From the NCBI GenBank assembly GCA_009733575.1, contig ML769622.1:41378-105377 (forward strand): 64,000 nucleotides of DNA. Reading direction: 5' to 3'. The position numbers and the translations under genes are program-made. This DNA is from Gymnopus androsaceus JB14. Lineage: Eukaryota > Basidiomycota > Agaricomycetes > Agaricales > Omphalotaceae. Positions 11,395-22,274 of the stretch are shown here, piece after piece. Under the pieces are notes generated by a model. That model was not told the origin of the DNA. It saw only the letters and a list, made by a program, of their open reading frames with translations, and did no database searches. Each line of letters starts with the position of its first letter. Position 1 is the stretch's first letter.

Positions 11395-12715
11395 AGGGAA
11401 ATTTTCCGTGCGAGGCTCGGTCGTTGAGTTTGTGCCCCTGGATGCCGCAACCGACGCAGCGAGGTCTGGGACCGACCTTGCTGCCCTCCAGAAAGGGCGC
11501 TGGGCCTGGAGGGTGAGGGTTGTCGCGGGTATAAGGCTTTGCCTGATGTTTGTTTGAGGAAGTGAATGGTGGAGTGAACGGTGGGGCGAAGTTGTGAGGC
11601 TGCTTGGCTAGGAGCGTCTCCGCATCGGATATAGCTTGTACTCGTGTCCAAGCTGTATCGTATGTTGGTTGTCTATACTCCATGTCCCGTTGGAGATGAG
11701 CGCTCCGCAGCTTCTCCTCCTGAATCTTCCAAATACGGAAAAGGTCTTCGGAATCTTCGTGGTAGAGGAAGAATGCAAAATGCTTAGCAAAAAACAGCGG
11801 GCGTGAAGCAAGGGCACCGCCGGCATATCGTGCTACCATGAATTGGTAGTAGAAATCCGAGGTGTTATGGAACTGTTGGAACGTGAAAGTTGATTCGTCG
11901 ACGGGCTTGCCTGCCCCCATTAGTTTCTTTAACAGCTCGGCTGTGTTCAGAATAATGGGTTTATCTGCGATATGAGAGAGTTTGATAGTGGGAATCAACG
12001 CGATATTGGCATTGATCCACTCGAGATTGGAGGGAAGGAAGCATTGGAAAGGAATGTTGTGTTTGTATTTGGCGGTGAGGAGCATTATCTCCGGGAAAAT
12101 CGCCGTCAGGGCAGCGGTAGGATCGATAGAGGAGAGGGTGATGTCTGGTTCGCGAGTGAGGGCAGCGGTAGCGATGCGCTGAGCGTCCTGCTGCCTGGAA
12201 GCTGTTCGGACTCGAATTTCTTCGTCAAACCTCTCGGACTTGTTCATGTCGTTCATGATTCCAATGGAGACAACGTTGAGGAGCGGTTTAAAGCTCCGGA
12301 AGAGGTCCTGATCCCGTCTGACCATATGAAATTCCTCATCCAAAATAGATATAACGTTGAGGAGCGGTTTAAAGCTCCGGAAGAGGTCCTGATCCCGTCT
12401 GACCATATGAAATTCCTCATCCAAAATAGATATAACGGATTCTGCATCTGATTCGGGGTCGCCCTCTGCAGCTGTGAGTTGTTTCAAGATACGGGCGTCA
12501 TTACGTGCGGCAATCTCGTAGTTGGCCTTGATTCGGACACCCAGCGTGAGCCTTCTGAGATTGGCGATAATGTTTGGAGTCCTGTGCGTTTTCGGTGTGC
12601 GTGCAGGATTGTCCAATGAAGTGTCGTGAGGAAGGAAGTTCGAATTTACTCTCAGAGTAAAGGATACCATATAAGGAAAAGACCGGGTGGTAAATAGAAG
12701 TAGAATAAGGCTCAA
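11225..12715 (-). CDS. Ngaro Gag-like protein with zinc knuckles
   Basis: Frame of up to 496 aa; an internal Met near 12670 is a plausible alternative start. The N-terminal two thirds are helical with no named domain. The C-terminus carries Cys/His clusters: CVGCGIQGHKLNDRASH, later CWGKCQKGCH, then HICSLCGGSHYARDPSC, resembling zinc-binding tails of Ngaro/DIRS Gag. A 27-residue segment beginning VISILDEEFHMV is present twice in tandem (DNA 12272-12433). It is the first ORF after the outer B repeat, overlaps the RT frame at its 3' end and has no internal stop. Confidence 0.8.
   Translation of the reverse strand: MSLILLLFTTRSFPYMVSFTLRVNSNFLPHDTSLDNPARTPKTHRTPNIIANLRRLTLGVRIKANYEIAARNDARILKQLTAAEGDPESDAESVISILDEEFHMVRRDQDLFRSFKPLLNVISILDEEFHMVRRDQDLFRSFKPLLNVVSIGIMNDMNKSERFDEEIRVRTASRQQDAQRIATAALTREPDITLSSIDPTAALTAIFPEIMLLTAKYKHNIPFQCFLPSNLEWINANIALIPTIKLSHIADKPIILNTAELLKKLMGAGKPVDESTFTFQQFHNTSDFYYQFMVARYAGGALASRPLFFAKHFAFFLYHEDSEDLFRIWKIQEEKLRSAHLQRDMEYRQPTYDTAWTRVQAISDAETLLAKQPHNFAPPFTPPFTSSNKHQAKPYTRDNPHPPGPAPFLEGSKVGPRPRCVGCGIQGHKLNDRASHGKFPFAKLVNGQLFSPNNSTICIAFNCWGKCQKGCHSSTHICSLCGGSHYARDPSCPSAA
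12272..12433. repeat. 81-bp perfect tandem duplication in Ngaro gag
   Basis: Two back-to-back copies of an 81-bp unit beginning GTTGAGGAGCGGTTTAAAG. The length is a multiple of three, so the frame is kept. The copies look identical, pointing to a very recent event. Confidence 0.9.
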
Positions 12716-12846
12716 AATAGTGATATAGGAGCGACGTCTATGAGAGTCGACTCCAAAAGGTTGAAAGCGCTTAACGGCGCGCTGCCGACTCTCAAGCTGT
12801 GCTTAGCTTATCCTCTGATAAGCGCGCTCTACTAGCTTATCGCGGA
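12708..12846 (-). repeat. Ngaro split direct repeat B, outer copy
   Basis: 139 bp matching 7024-7162. Its right end (12846) lies about 10 bp before the start codon of the DUF7918-like gene, so that gene has lost its native upstream sequence. Confidence 0.9.
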
Positions 12847-12855
12847 CTCTGCATA

Positions 12856-14536
12856 ATGCCACAACAGATAAACAAAACAGAAATCTCAAAAGTCAAGCTC
12901 GAGGATAAACATCTAGGCCTGACTTGCTGGATTGAAGCCGCCAACCCCGAGTTCGAGGATTTTATGGTTCAATGGTCTGCGCTGGAAAAGAAGCCAATTA
13001 GCATTTTTACGAAAACAGTTACCCTTTCGACTACTATCGAGATTCCCCGTGAAGGTTTTCCATCGTCGGTAGGTGAGGCCAACCTGGAATCTTTCATCTT
13101 AACTAATATCACCTACAGGGCACATATGATCTACGCTGGGGACCAGTGCTGAATAAACCTCACAAACCCCTCCAGTTTAAGGTAATTTCGACCGATCCTG
13201 CTGGTGAAGAATGTCTCGAAGCAGAAACTTGGGCCCAGAAACTTACCCAATCTTTTTCTGCTCGAGAGTGGCGCAAAAACAAGGACCGGGAACTATTCCG
13301 ACCGCATTGTATGTGCTCTATCAAGCTTGATTGACTCTCCAGGCTGATTTTCCTCATTTATAGCCATTTCAACAGTTCCCAATAATATGGGCTCCATAAG
13401 AATCGAGGTCAGAATTGTTGAAGTACAGAGACAAAGAAGTGGGATTTTCACATTGGGAACTGAACCTGAAGATGCTTGGCTTGTTTTCGAACTCAAATTC
13501 GTTTATAAAGATTCCGGTGGGTGGGATTCACTATGCACTGGCAGTATATCAATGATAAAGGTCTCTCCTTATAGATCCTATCGCTTCATCATTGCGTCGT
13601 GGAAATCGTAAGAGGAAACGGGCCGCAGAACTATCTCAATCTCCGGAGTCAAATGAAAGGCCTGCACATACATCCCGCAAAAGATTGACTCAAACGTGCC
13701 GTGTCTCTGTTGCTGACACAGAGAGCGAAAATGAATTTGATGGTACTAATGTGAAACTTGAAGGTACGCCATAAGCAGCCTATGCCTCGATTGGACACCC
13801 CACTGAACAACTTCAAGGTGAACCTGAACATTTGGATGGTTTAGTTGGTGGTCTTGACCAACAGCCACCTTCACGACAATCTGCTGGCCCTTCATCTACT
13901 GCAGGCACGGCGCATGGTACATCCCACCAAGTGGTTGGTAGCACCCCCAGAAATCGCCCTTTTCCTTCTGTTCCTACTCCAGGGCCGTCGGATAGAGAGC
14001 ACTCCGAGTTAGCCCCCGGACTCGTCGCTACTACAAGTCAGCTTAGTAGACAACCTTCAACCGATGTCGCCAAGCATGATAGTACCAATCATGCCGTGGC
14101 AAGTAGTTCATCTACTGCAGGTTCGTCCAGAGCTGTGCATACTCTGACTTTGACAGGCCATGAAGCAGTCTCCGGACCATCAGTTGACAAACCTCCGACG
14201 GCCCGTGAGCTTGAGGTGAGTTCGTTAATAATTCTACTGGGGTGCATATTCAAAGCCGTCCGTGCCTATTCTGATACATACAGGAACGGCTTCGACAGCT
14301 CAAGGACAGAAGTAAAGCTTTGGATGCAGAGTTTGCCGAAAAAGAAGAAGACGTCAGTTTCATATCATTATTATTTATTATTTTGAAAGACTTATTAACT
14401 CCTGCATTTTCCCGCTATCTCTCATATCCCACTACATTTCACATAGCGTCGAAGGAAACTCGAAATCGAGGTCGCTAAATATGAGCAAGAAGTGAAGGAA
14501 AAAGAGCAACGAAATAAATCTATGGAAGAATTTTAA
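12856..14536 (+). pseudogene. DUF7918-like coiled-coil protein, module copy 1 (nonsense mutation)
   Basis: Exons 12856-13068, 13119-13308, 13364-13516, 13575-14215, 14284-14352 and 14447-14536 mirror copy 2 exactly in phase. The frame opens MPQQINKTEISKVKLED and passes through LGLTCWIEA, GTYDLRWGPVLNKP, SAREWRKNKDRELFRPH and MGSIRIEVRIVEV. At 13772-13774 a CAA codon of the paralogue is TAA, ending the product at 251 aa. A second stretch beyond it stays readable to the terminal coiled coil. About 40 residues present in copy 2 after the basic region are missing here. The Ngaro element replaced the promoter. The DUF7918 name is a tentative match from memory (GSIR..V pattern). Confidence 0.7.
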
Positions 14537-14978
14537 ATCAGTGATAGTATGTACATATATCATGTTATTGTGACCTGGATTTTGTATATAGACTTGAGAG
14601 ATCGGTATCTCCGGAATAGTAGTAACTGAACTTGCATTGTCTTTTTTTGTGTGGGTCTCATTTTTCTACATCGTGACTCCGACATGACACTCAAAAAAAT
14701 CCGATTCGGTGCATGTACATAAAGTGACAGCCTCGGACACTTCACTTCTGAAGAACACATCATCCGAGAACACCTATAGCGGTTGCCCAAAATTCGGATG
14801 AAGAGAGTTACGGCGCGTGACATAACGCGTTTCATCTAGTCTAAGTTTCATCCGGGCAAGCATTAACGCACAACGCATAATTTGCTTTAAATTGAAAATT
14901 TGAAAGTGATAAGCTTCCACTGGATGTTACCTACAGCAATTTACATTTTACAATGAATACAGCATCTTGAAACATACT

Positions 14979-16459
14979 TTACAACAGACTATCGCAGTCA
15001 GGACAGACCCACTTCTTCTTGATTGCTGTTGACCATTCAAAGCAATTCACCAGTTGCATTTCATGGGTAGTCCAGAATCTCTCAAGGAGATCATGGAGAT
15101 CAGGGTCATCAACCGAAGCAGGATAAGCAGGTAAGGAATGAACATAAGCATTCCCAACAGATAGCCACTGTGCATGGCACTGGATAGGTTGATCTGCAGG
15201 TTGGGGAAATATGTGTGTTATCCACCGCTGGCCACGGATTATTGGTGCACGTTGAAATTGGTATATGTCTGGCAAGATACCTAGTAACTAAGCTCTAGGT
15301 ACAGGGCTGACTTGATGCCTAGGCAGCCTAGCTCCTAGGTTACCTAGGACTACCTCAGCTGCCTGAGTTCCCCAGGTTCTCCAGTTTCCTCAGGTTTTCT
15401 CAGTTCTCAGTTTCTCAGTTTCTCAGGTGACTCAGTGTCAAATCACCCCTAATCCTAGTCATCCTAAAGGAACCTAGCAACCTAGTGTCTTTGAGTTACC
15501 TTGAGGTTAACTTCAGGCCATCCAAGGCCCAAACAGTTTTCCTGATGTCGGTGTTGTCAATCCCGTTGGTTTGGCAGTCAATAGTGTTTTGATCTTCTTG
15601 AAGACATTCGACATGATGCCATGCATCGCAAGCATTGCAATACAGTTGCTGATCTTTCTCTGGATGGTAATAGCACCCAGAAGTGGGCAAGTACCAATCA
15701 TACAGCAGTGCCACATCTGTAGGGTTGTTATCATTGTCGTATGTGAGCTGGCTTCGTGTAAACCATCCCAAGGTGGGAATCCAGGTGTCCTGAAGATTAT
15801 TCTGGAACTTTTGAACCTTTGCAAGGCCTTGAATAAGGATCAAGGATAGGTAGGTATAAAAAATAATTGGTAGGAAGAAACCGCCACACTCACCCAGCAC
15901 TGTATCACTGCTTACAACTGTTTTAAAGTTTGTTTTACAAAGCTCTCGCCTGCAAACAAACCTGCGCTGATAATTCTCAAGGCCTTCGATGGCTTGCTGG
16001 GATGTATTGCCAGCCTTTAAGCTTGAATTTCAATGAGTCATGATAACCATATTACTCCTTGACCTAACTTACAGTTCGAGATACCTTTGAACTTCCTTAG
16101 CACCGACATACCAGTTCAATTGTACCAGTTTGTCTTCCGAGGAAGATTCGGACCTCTCCTTGATCCCCAGGACCTCGCCGATCCAGACAACATCCGCAGC
16201 TTCATATTGATCTTTCCTTGCCTTAATGGCTTTCTTGTAGTCAGAGTTTGTCACAAAAATACTGAAGAGGTCAATTACATAGAACACGACTGAGAAATTG
16301 GGATACAACGTACATGGAACCTATGTGGATTTCCTCCGTGACAATGGTTTCACGACCCTCACACTCTTCCTCAAAATCTTTTGTGAACATTGATATTGCT
16401 TTAGTAGCTCGTGAGAACTGTCTCTCGAGACTTCTATTGGAATGTGGAAAAGAGGGCAT
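14979..16459 (-). CDS. BAH - PHD-type zinc finger protein, module copy 1
   Basis: Minus-strand exons 16314-16459, 16073-16261, 15894-16021 and about 15500-15827 join in frame. The BAH domain shows FVTNSDYKKAIKARK, VVWIGEVLGIKE, LVQLNWYVGAKEVQRYL and RRELCKTNFKTVVSSDTVLG. A long insert-bearing PHD-like finger follows: YCNACDAWHHVECLQED, and far downstream WVCPDCDSLL as the closing C-x-x-C. Such proteins read nucleosome/histone marks. About 230 bp rich in CTCAG/CCTAGG (15285-15510) separates the PHD halves; copy 2 lacks it. It could be an intron with an imperfect phase or a disrupting insert. The BAH part has an intact Trp where copy 2 has a stop. It ends convergently with the DUF7918-like gene. 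Confidence 0.65.
15285..15510. repeat. CTCAG/CCTAGG-rich low-complexity segment in the PHD region
   Basis: Dense short motifs (CCTAGG, CTCAG, TTCTCAG) fill the interval. On the minus strand it starts AGGTAACTC and ends TTACTAGG, which could serve as splice sites, but the flanking frames do not join cleanly. Confidence 0.5.
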
Positions 16460-17190
16460 GATAGGGCGGCAGCCTGACTCGAGGATGCAAAAAGTTCAAG
16501 TTCAAGTAGTAAGCGCACGTCAAAAGTTCTACACGCGCTTACTACTTTTGACAGGGCCAGGCCAACTCCGAGATTTGGGCTCCTCCATGCTCATAATATT
16601 TCACAGTGACATCCAAGCGTTAGGAATACGTACGTTAGGAGTGAGCCCTCAAGATGCTCTCCCTCCGCTAGCGTTACCCTACATATGCAACGCAGAACAT
16701 CCTCATCGCGATGTTAAGTGGTACTTTGACTATTCTTCTTCAATCTTATCCATGTTAGATCAACGATCTACTATCTACGGAACATCGGTAATTTTCTTTT
16801 TTTTCGAGGCGGCCGCTGAAAACTGAGGTCCCTCTGTTGGCATCTACACTATCTCATTGAATACATTAAATCGGAGAGCATCTTCTTTCCAGGAACCGCT
16901 GTATAGCCTCAATTCGTTATCATCGCGGTTAGAACTTCCGTACCATCTCCATTTCCTCTCACTACTGAAGGATACAACTGTTGTTACTGTTCGACGTTGG
17001 ATTCTCATCCAATCCAAAAAATATAGCTACTGCATAGTCTCAACATAGTCTCGTAGTCCTCCGTACCGATGTTCCTTTGGATTTCGGCTGCCATTAAATT
17101 GCAACTTGACTTCAGCAAGTATCTATCGCTATCACTACTTACCACGCCCGCGGATGCGCGACGATTGATTTCCCACGGCCGTGAAATGGA
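16460..17190. promoter_or_regulatory. Upstream region of the BAH-PHD gene, duplicated at 22.3-23.0 kb
   Basis: 16640-17190 aligns with 22450-23030 (for example CTACATATGCAACGCAGAAC and ACGGCCGTGAAAT). It holds a 13-bp inverted repeat at 16504-16547 and marks the right end of module copy 1. Confidence 0.5.
16504..16547. promoter_or_regulatory. Inverted repeat with GCGCTTA half-sites upstream of BAH-PHD
   Basis: Arms AAGTAGTAAGCGC (16504-16516) and GCGCTTACTACTT (16535-16547) are perfect complements around an 18-bp spacer, about 45 bp upstream of the start codon. The copy-2 promoter keeps a GCGCTTACCAC half-site. It could be an operator for a dimeric factor or simply a hairpin. Confidence 0.4.
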
Positions 17191-18499
17191 CGACGTGGAT
17201 ATAGACGGCTTTTTCTCAAGTTCACGTCCTTTTTATTCCCTGCCGCCTTCAAATCCTGCTCCACCTCCTCGAAGCGATTCTTGAATTGACCCTTAAGGTT
17301 GTCCCACATTTTGGGGTCATGTTTTAGGAAAGAAAGATAGTTGGCATTTCAGCAAACAGCCGTGCCATGCAACTTTCCACTCGTGACTTTTCATCGCCCA
17401 ATCACTTATCGTCCACATCATGCTCCATAAAAGCTAACATGTTTTCGTGTAAACGAAGCTCGGTTTCGGTGGCTTTTTGAAATTCCTTGAACGAGACTGG
17501 ACGTATATCTGCAGTATCTGCCTGCAGTGTTCCAGAAGGAGGACTGCGCGTCTAGAGGCTGATACGAAGAAGGTTCAGAATCCGATGGTTGCTGAGACTG
17601 CTGCCAAGAAGGCAAAGGCTGGGTCTGCGCCTGCGCCTGGTACTGACTGGGAGCAGCGTATGGCAAAGCAGCGATGATATCAGCGGCAGCAGCATGAACC
17701 TGGGAAGTGGCGGCGTGGGCTTGAGAGGCAGCACTGAACAGACGATGTGCGGCTGGATAACATGCAGGACCAACTTGTACTACTAAGTTTATCATCTCGA
17801 AAACACCATGTATTGAAGCCATATCCGGCGCGAAAGTAGCACTTTGATATGATTGGGCAGTGCTAAGTCCGACGCGTCCTGGGTTCCACCATGGACTCGC
17901 CTGGGATCCTAGTGCCGAGGGGCCATTAAAAACATTCTCTTGAGCCGGAAAGGGTTTCTGACTGGTATTGAGGTTGGAACTGGGAATGGAATCGATGCTG
18001 CTCCTGCATGACGTTCGAATAGCAGTTATTACTGTACGTCGTCGGGAATGATGATGCGAATGGCGGAGCGAATTGCTGCTGCTGCTGCCTCTGTCGGCGC
18101 AGCTGTTCTTCTTCCTCCTCCCTCTTCCGCTGCTGGGATGCCTCGAAATCCTTCAAACGGGTCTCAAAGAAAGTTAGAGGGTCTGACGAAGCGGACTGTG
18201 ACTGCGTCTGTATCCAGGAGCTTCCGAATGTAGAAGCTGGGATATGGGGAGGAGCGTTTAGTCTAGTAGGGACATCTACTTCGACACGCTGCAAGTGAAT
18301 AGGGGCAGGCTGGGAGCGGGAGGATGTGGAAGCGAAGGCGGCGGAAGAAGAAGCCTGGTTTTGCGACCAAGGGTTCACCTTGGCAAAAGCTGCGAAATCT
18401 CCTCCGGACGAAGAGGAACTAATTTGACCAACAATTAAGTTTCATAAGAGCAAATATAGGGAAGCTCACACACCCATTGTCTTATGCAAAGAAAGACAT
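17191..18499 (-). pseudogene. Q/A-rich protein, module copy 2 (decayed)
   Basis: The start codon at 18499 and the intron match copy 1, but codon 6 is TAA (18482-18484) where copy 1 has CAA. Downstream the frame is highly similar (NPWSQNQASSSAAFASTSS, a shorter Gln run, SAASQAHAATSQVHAAAADI). A longer 3' part survives here in split frames: RPVSFKEFQKATETELRLHE, then MWDNLKGQFKNRFEEVEQDL (about 17230-17310), with an in-frame TGA and at least one frameshift. This suggests the ancestral protein had a C-terminal helical domain beyond the Q-rich region. Function unknown. Confidence 0.65.
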
Positions 18500-18948
18500 A
18501 GCGATATTCTTCCAAAAGTATTATTAGTCGACTTGGCTTCGTTCGAGGAGACAAACGTTCAGGGCTTGTCGTCACGAAAGCGGGGGAAGAATTAGAAGGA
18601 AGTGAACCATTATGCGACCTCAATATAAGGCGACTGATTCGCTTTGACATGGCTGAAATCCCATAGTTCTTAGCCGAGCTGCTTTGACCACAGATGGACC
18701 TCTGACGCAGATTATTATTGTTCTAGAGAGTAAATAGGTTACTAGAGTACTTGGATGAAGTTGGTTAGTAGAGCGCACCACATCTGAACCGTTTTAAGCA
18801 CATTTTGCGAATTATTCCTTCGTTCAAGCAGGAAATCGGTTAGTTTGGCGAGATTGATAAGAATCACGTCTCTGCTTTGACCGACATTTTGGACAGACAG
18901 CCAACTGGATCCACGTGCAGTTTGGTTCGTCTTAGATCTCATGCTCTA
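18500..18948. promoter_or_regulatory. Divergent promoter region, module copy 2
   Basis: Nearly identical to 6190-6605 and free of the Ngaro insertion, so it shows the pre-insertion arrangement of the divergent gene pair. Confidence 0.5.
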
Positions 18949-20592
18949 ATGGGACTGCTCCAACAAATCAACCAAACAGGAATTTCACAAATCAAGGTCG
19001 AAGATCGAAATCTAGGGCTGGCTTGCTGGATTGAAGCCGACAACTCCAATTCCGAGGATTCCATAGTCCAATGGTCTAAACCCCAACGGACTAAGCCTAT
19101 GCTCACAAATACGCTTACCCATTCAACGACTATCAAAATTCCCCGTGAGGGTCTTCCATCGCTGGTGAGTGACAAGTTTGAATCTTTCATCTCAACTAAT
19201 ACCACTTACAGGGCACATATGATCTATGCTGGGGACCGGTGTTGAATAAACGTCACAAATCCCTCTTGTTTAGGGTAATTTCAACCGATCCCATGGGAGA
19301 AGAGTGTCTAGAAGCAGAAACTTGGGCCGAGCGACTTACCCAGTCTTTTTCTGCTCGAGAGTGGCGCAAAGACAAGGACCGGCAACTATTCCGACCGCAT
19401 TGTATGTGCTCTATCAAGCTTGATTGACTCTGCAAATTGAGTTTCCCTCATCTTTACAGCTACCTCAAGCATCAGACTCGAGGTCAGAATCGTTGAAGGG
19501 CAGGGACAAAGCAATGGGGTTTTCACGCTGGGGGCTGATGGTGAAGAAGTCAATCCTTTGCTTGTTTTCGAAATCAAATTCGTTTATAACGATTCCGGTG
19601 TGTGGGATTCACTATAACTGGCGGTATTTTGATAATGAAAATCTCTCCTCATAGATCCCATCGCTTCATCATCATCCCACCGTGGAAACAAGAGAAAACG
19701 CGTTGTAGAACCCCAATCCCCAGATTCCGATGAAAGGCCTACAGTCTATCCACGATATGATTTCAGACGGCCGCGAACAGCACCAAGCTCAGTGGAGTCG
19801 CAGGTGGAGCTGGACGACGAAATATTTGCTACTGCATCCCGCAAAGAATTACCGCAAACACGCCGCAACTCTGTTGCTGACACAGAGTCTGAGAACGAAG
19901 ATGAGCTCGATGGTGCCAATTTGAAACCTGAAGGTACACCACAAGCAGCCTATGCCTCGATTGGACATCCCATTGAGCACCTTCAAGGTGAACCTGAAAG
20001 TTTGGATGGTCTAGCGAGTGGTCTTGACCAACAGCCACATTCCCGACAACCATCCAATGTTGCTGGCCCTTCATCTACTGCAGGCGCGGCGCATGATGCA
20101 TTCCACCAAGTGGTTCACAGTACCCCCAGGAATTCACATCCTTTTTCTTCTGTTCCTACTCCTACTCCAGGGCCATCAAGAGTTGTGCATACTCCGACTC
20201 AGACAGCCCATGAAACAGTTTGCACTAATGTCTCCGGACCACCAGTCCACAAGCCCTCGATGGGTGAGCTTGAGGTGAGTTTGGTTGATATCTCCAATGT
20301 GGCTTGTACTCAGGGTTGTCCGTGCTTTTTTCTATACATACAGGAACGGCTTCGACAGCTCAAGGAGAGAAGTAAAGATTTGGATGCAGAGTTTGCCAAA
20401 AAACTTGAAGACGTCAGTTTCATATCATTATTATTATTTTGAGACACTTATTAACTCCAGCATTTTCTCGTTATCTCTCATATCCCATTACATTTCACAT
20501 AGCATCGAAGGAAACTCGAAATCGAGGTCGCCAAACATGAACAAGAAGTGAAGGAAAAAGAGCAACGAAATAAATCTATGGAAGAATTTTAA
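18949..20592 (+). CDS. DUF7918-like coiled-coil protein, module copy 2 (intact)
   Basis: Six exons join in frame: 18949-19164, 19212-19401, 19460-19597, 19655-20274, 20344-20412, 20503-20592 (1323 nt, 440 aa). An in-frame ATG at 18877 is an alternative start. Domain order: a compact N-terminal half (LGLACWIEADN; GTYDLCWGPVLNKRH; SAREWRKDKDRQLFRPH; IRLEVRIVEG) resembling DUF7918, a basic nuclear-localisation-like patch (RGNKRKR), a long disordered Ser/Pro/Thr region, and a C-terminal coiled coil built from two short exons (ERLRQLKERSKDLDAEF; RRKLEIEVAKHEQEVKEKE). Probably nuclear. The PARP-finger genes of this window end in a similar two-exon coiled coil. Function is not known; the DUF7918 assignment is tentative. 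Confidence 0.75.
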
Positions 20593-21037
20593 ATCAGTGA
20601 TAGTATGTATATGTCATGTTATTTCTCAATGTGACTTGGATTTTGTACATAGACCTTCGAGATCAGTATCTTCAGAATAGTCTCATTTTTCTGCATCGCA
20701 ATTCCAATATGATATTCGAAACGAGCTGTTCTTAACTTGTCAGGAATAACTGGAAGATGTTATAGAAAGAATTCGGTGCATGCATAAACCGACGAAGACC
20801 TTCACTTCTCAGAGACACGTCATCAGAGAACGCCTGTAAACGGTTGGCTAAGACAGTAAGACTCAGATGAAGAGTGTTACGGCGCGTGACATAACATATT
20901 TCATCAACGCACTTGCTTTGAATCAAAAAATTGAAGGTGATAAGCTTTCACTGGATGTTATCTACAGTACTTTACATTTTACAACAAATACAGCATACGC
21001 AAAGCATCAAACAACAGCAAAACAGGAGACTCGATAA
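20593..21037. other. Convergent intergenic region
   Basis: Space between the DUF7918-like and BAH-PHD 3' ends; homologous to 14537-14978. No further feature seen. Confidence 0.5.
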
Positions 21038-22274
21038 TTACAACAGACCATTGCAGCCAGGACAAACCCACTTCTTTTTAATTGCCGTTGACCATTCAAA
21101 ACAGTTCACCAACTGCGCTTCACGGGTGGTCCAGATTTGTCCAAAGAGATCATTGACGGCAGGATCATCGACCGAAGCAGGATAACCAGGTAGGGAATGA
21201 AGATAAGCATTCCCAACAGACAACCATGCACGGAGACGGAAGTCGGTGGGCTGCTCTGAAGGCCGAGGAAATATATGTTTTATCCATTGTTGGCCACGGA
21301 TTATCGGTGCACGGTGGAATTGGATGCTGCGATCTGCGTCAGGAATGGCATCGAAACCAATGCGAACCAGATCGGTGTCGCTATTCCCGTCAATCTGGCG
21401 ATCAATAGTATTTGGATCTTCTTGAAGATTTTCAACATGCAACCATTCATCGCAACTATTGCAATGTATTTGCCAATTGTTCTCTGGGTGGTAATATCGT
21501 CCAGAAGCAGGCAAGTTCCAATTATACAGCAATGCCACGTCTATAGGGTTATTATTGTCATCGTACGTGAGCTGACTGCGTACAAACCATCCCAAGGTGG
21601 GAAACCACTTGTCCTCAAGATTATTTCGGAAAGGTTCGACCTTTGCTAGATCTTGAACAAGGATCAAGGATAAGTAAATACAAAAATGATCGGGCAGAAG
21701 AACCCGTCAAACATACCAAGTACTTTCTCGCCGCTTACCACAGTTCGGTAGTTTGTCTTGCAAAGTTCCCGTCTGAAGGCGAATCCGTGCAGATAATCCT
21801 CGAGACTTTTGGCCTGCTGGGATGAAGCATTTCCGCGCCAAGACTTTAAGCTTCAAGTATGAAGTTCAACGAATAGTGAATCATAATACTTGAATTGACT
21901 TACATTTCGAGAAATCTTTCAACTTCCCTAGCGCCAACATACTAGTCTAACTCTACCAACTCTCCCGATGAGTACGACTCCTTGATACCCTGGATTTCAC
22001 CGATCCAAACAAAGTTGGCAGCGTCATCTTGATCGTCACCTGCCTCTATCGCTTTCTTGTAATCGGGATTTGTTACAAAAACACTGATAAAATCAACAAC
22101 ATAGAACAAGAAATTGAGATACAACATACGTCGAACCCACACAGATTTCCTCTGCAACAATGATCTTATGACCTTCAAATTCTTCTTCAAAATCTTTCGT
22201 AAACATCGGTTTTGTTTTGGTTGCTCGTGCATATTTTCGCTCCAGACTTGGATCAGAATATGGAAAAGGCATGA
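21038..22274 (-). pseudogene. BAH - PHD protein, module copy 2 (nonsense mutation)
   Basis: The start at 22274 (MPFPYSDPSLERKYARATK) and exon order match copy 1. The BAH segment reads FVTNPDYKKAIEAGDDQDDA, NFVWIGEIQGIKES, ELVELD, then TAG at 21942-21944 where copy 1 has TGG (Trp). Downstream exons remain well preserved: RRELCKTNYRTVVSGEKVLG, a continuous exon 21038-21667 with HCNSCDEWLHVENLQED and closing WVCPGCNGLL. In the first cluster copy 1 has C-x-x-C-..HH-x-x-x-C but copy 2 has H-V-E-N, so one zinc ligand (Cys to Asn) is also lost. The PHD exon here has no C/T-rich insert and gives the uninterrupted form of the domain. Confidence 0.75.

Larger units (their letters stand above)
6766..12846 (-). 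mobile_element. Full-length Ngaro-type tyrosine-recombinase retrotransposon
   Basis: Read on the minus strand the order is: repeat B (12846-12708), gag, RT-RNase H, tyrosine recombinase, repeat A (7279-7163), repeat B (7162-7024), a spacer, repeat A (6882-6766). This is the split direct repeat layout A1 - ORFs - B1A2 - B2 that separates Ngaro/VIPER elements from DIRS (inverted repeats) and LTR elements. The two A copies (117 bp) and two B copies (139 bp) look essentially identical by eye, implying a recent insertion. No target-site duplication is visible, as expected for integration by a tyrosine recombinase. It landed between the divergent Q/A-rich and DUF7918-like genes; the copy-2 locus has no such insert. 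Confidence 0.9.

Noticed and set aside
11972..12451. 159-aa plus-strand frame including the duplicated segment
   Set aside because: Antisense to the gag frame; openness follows from the gag coding strand.
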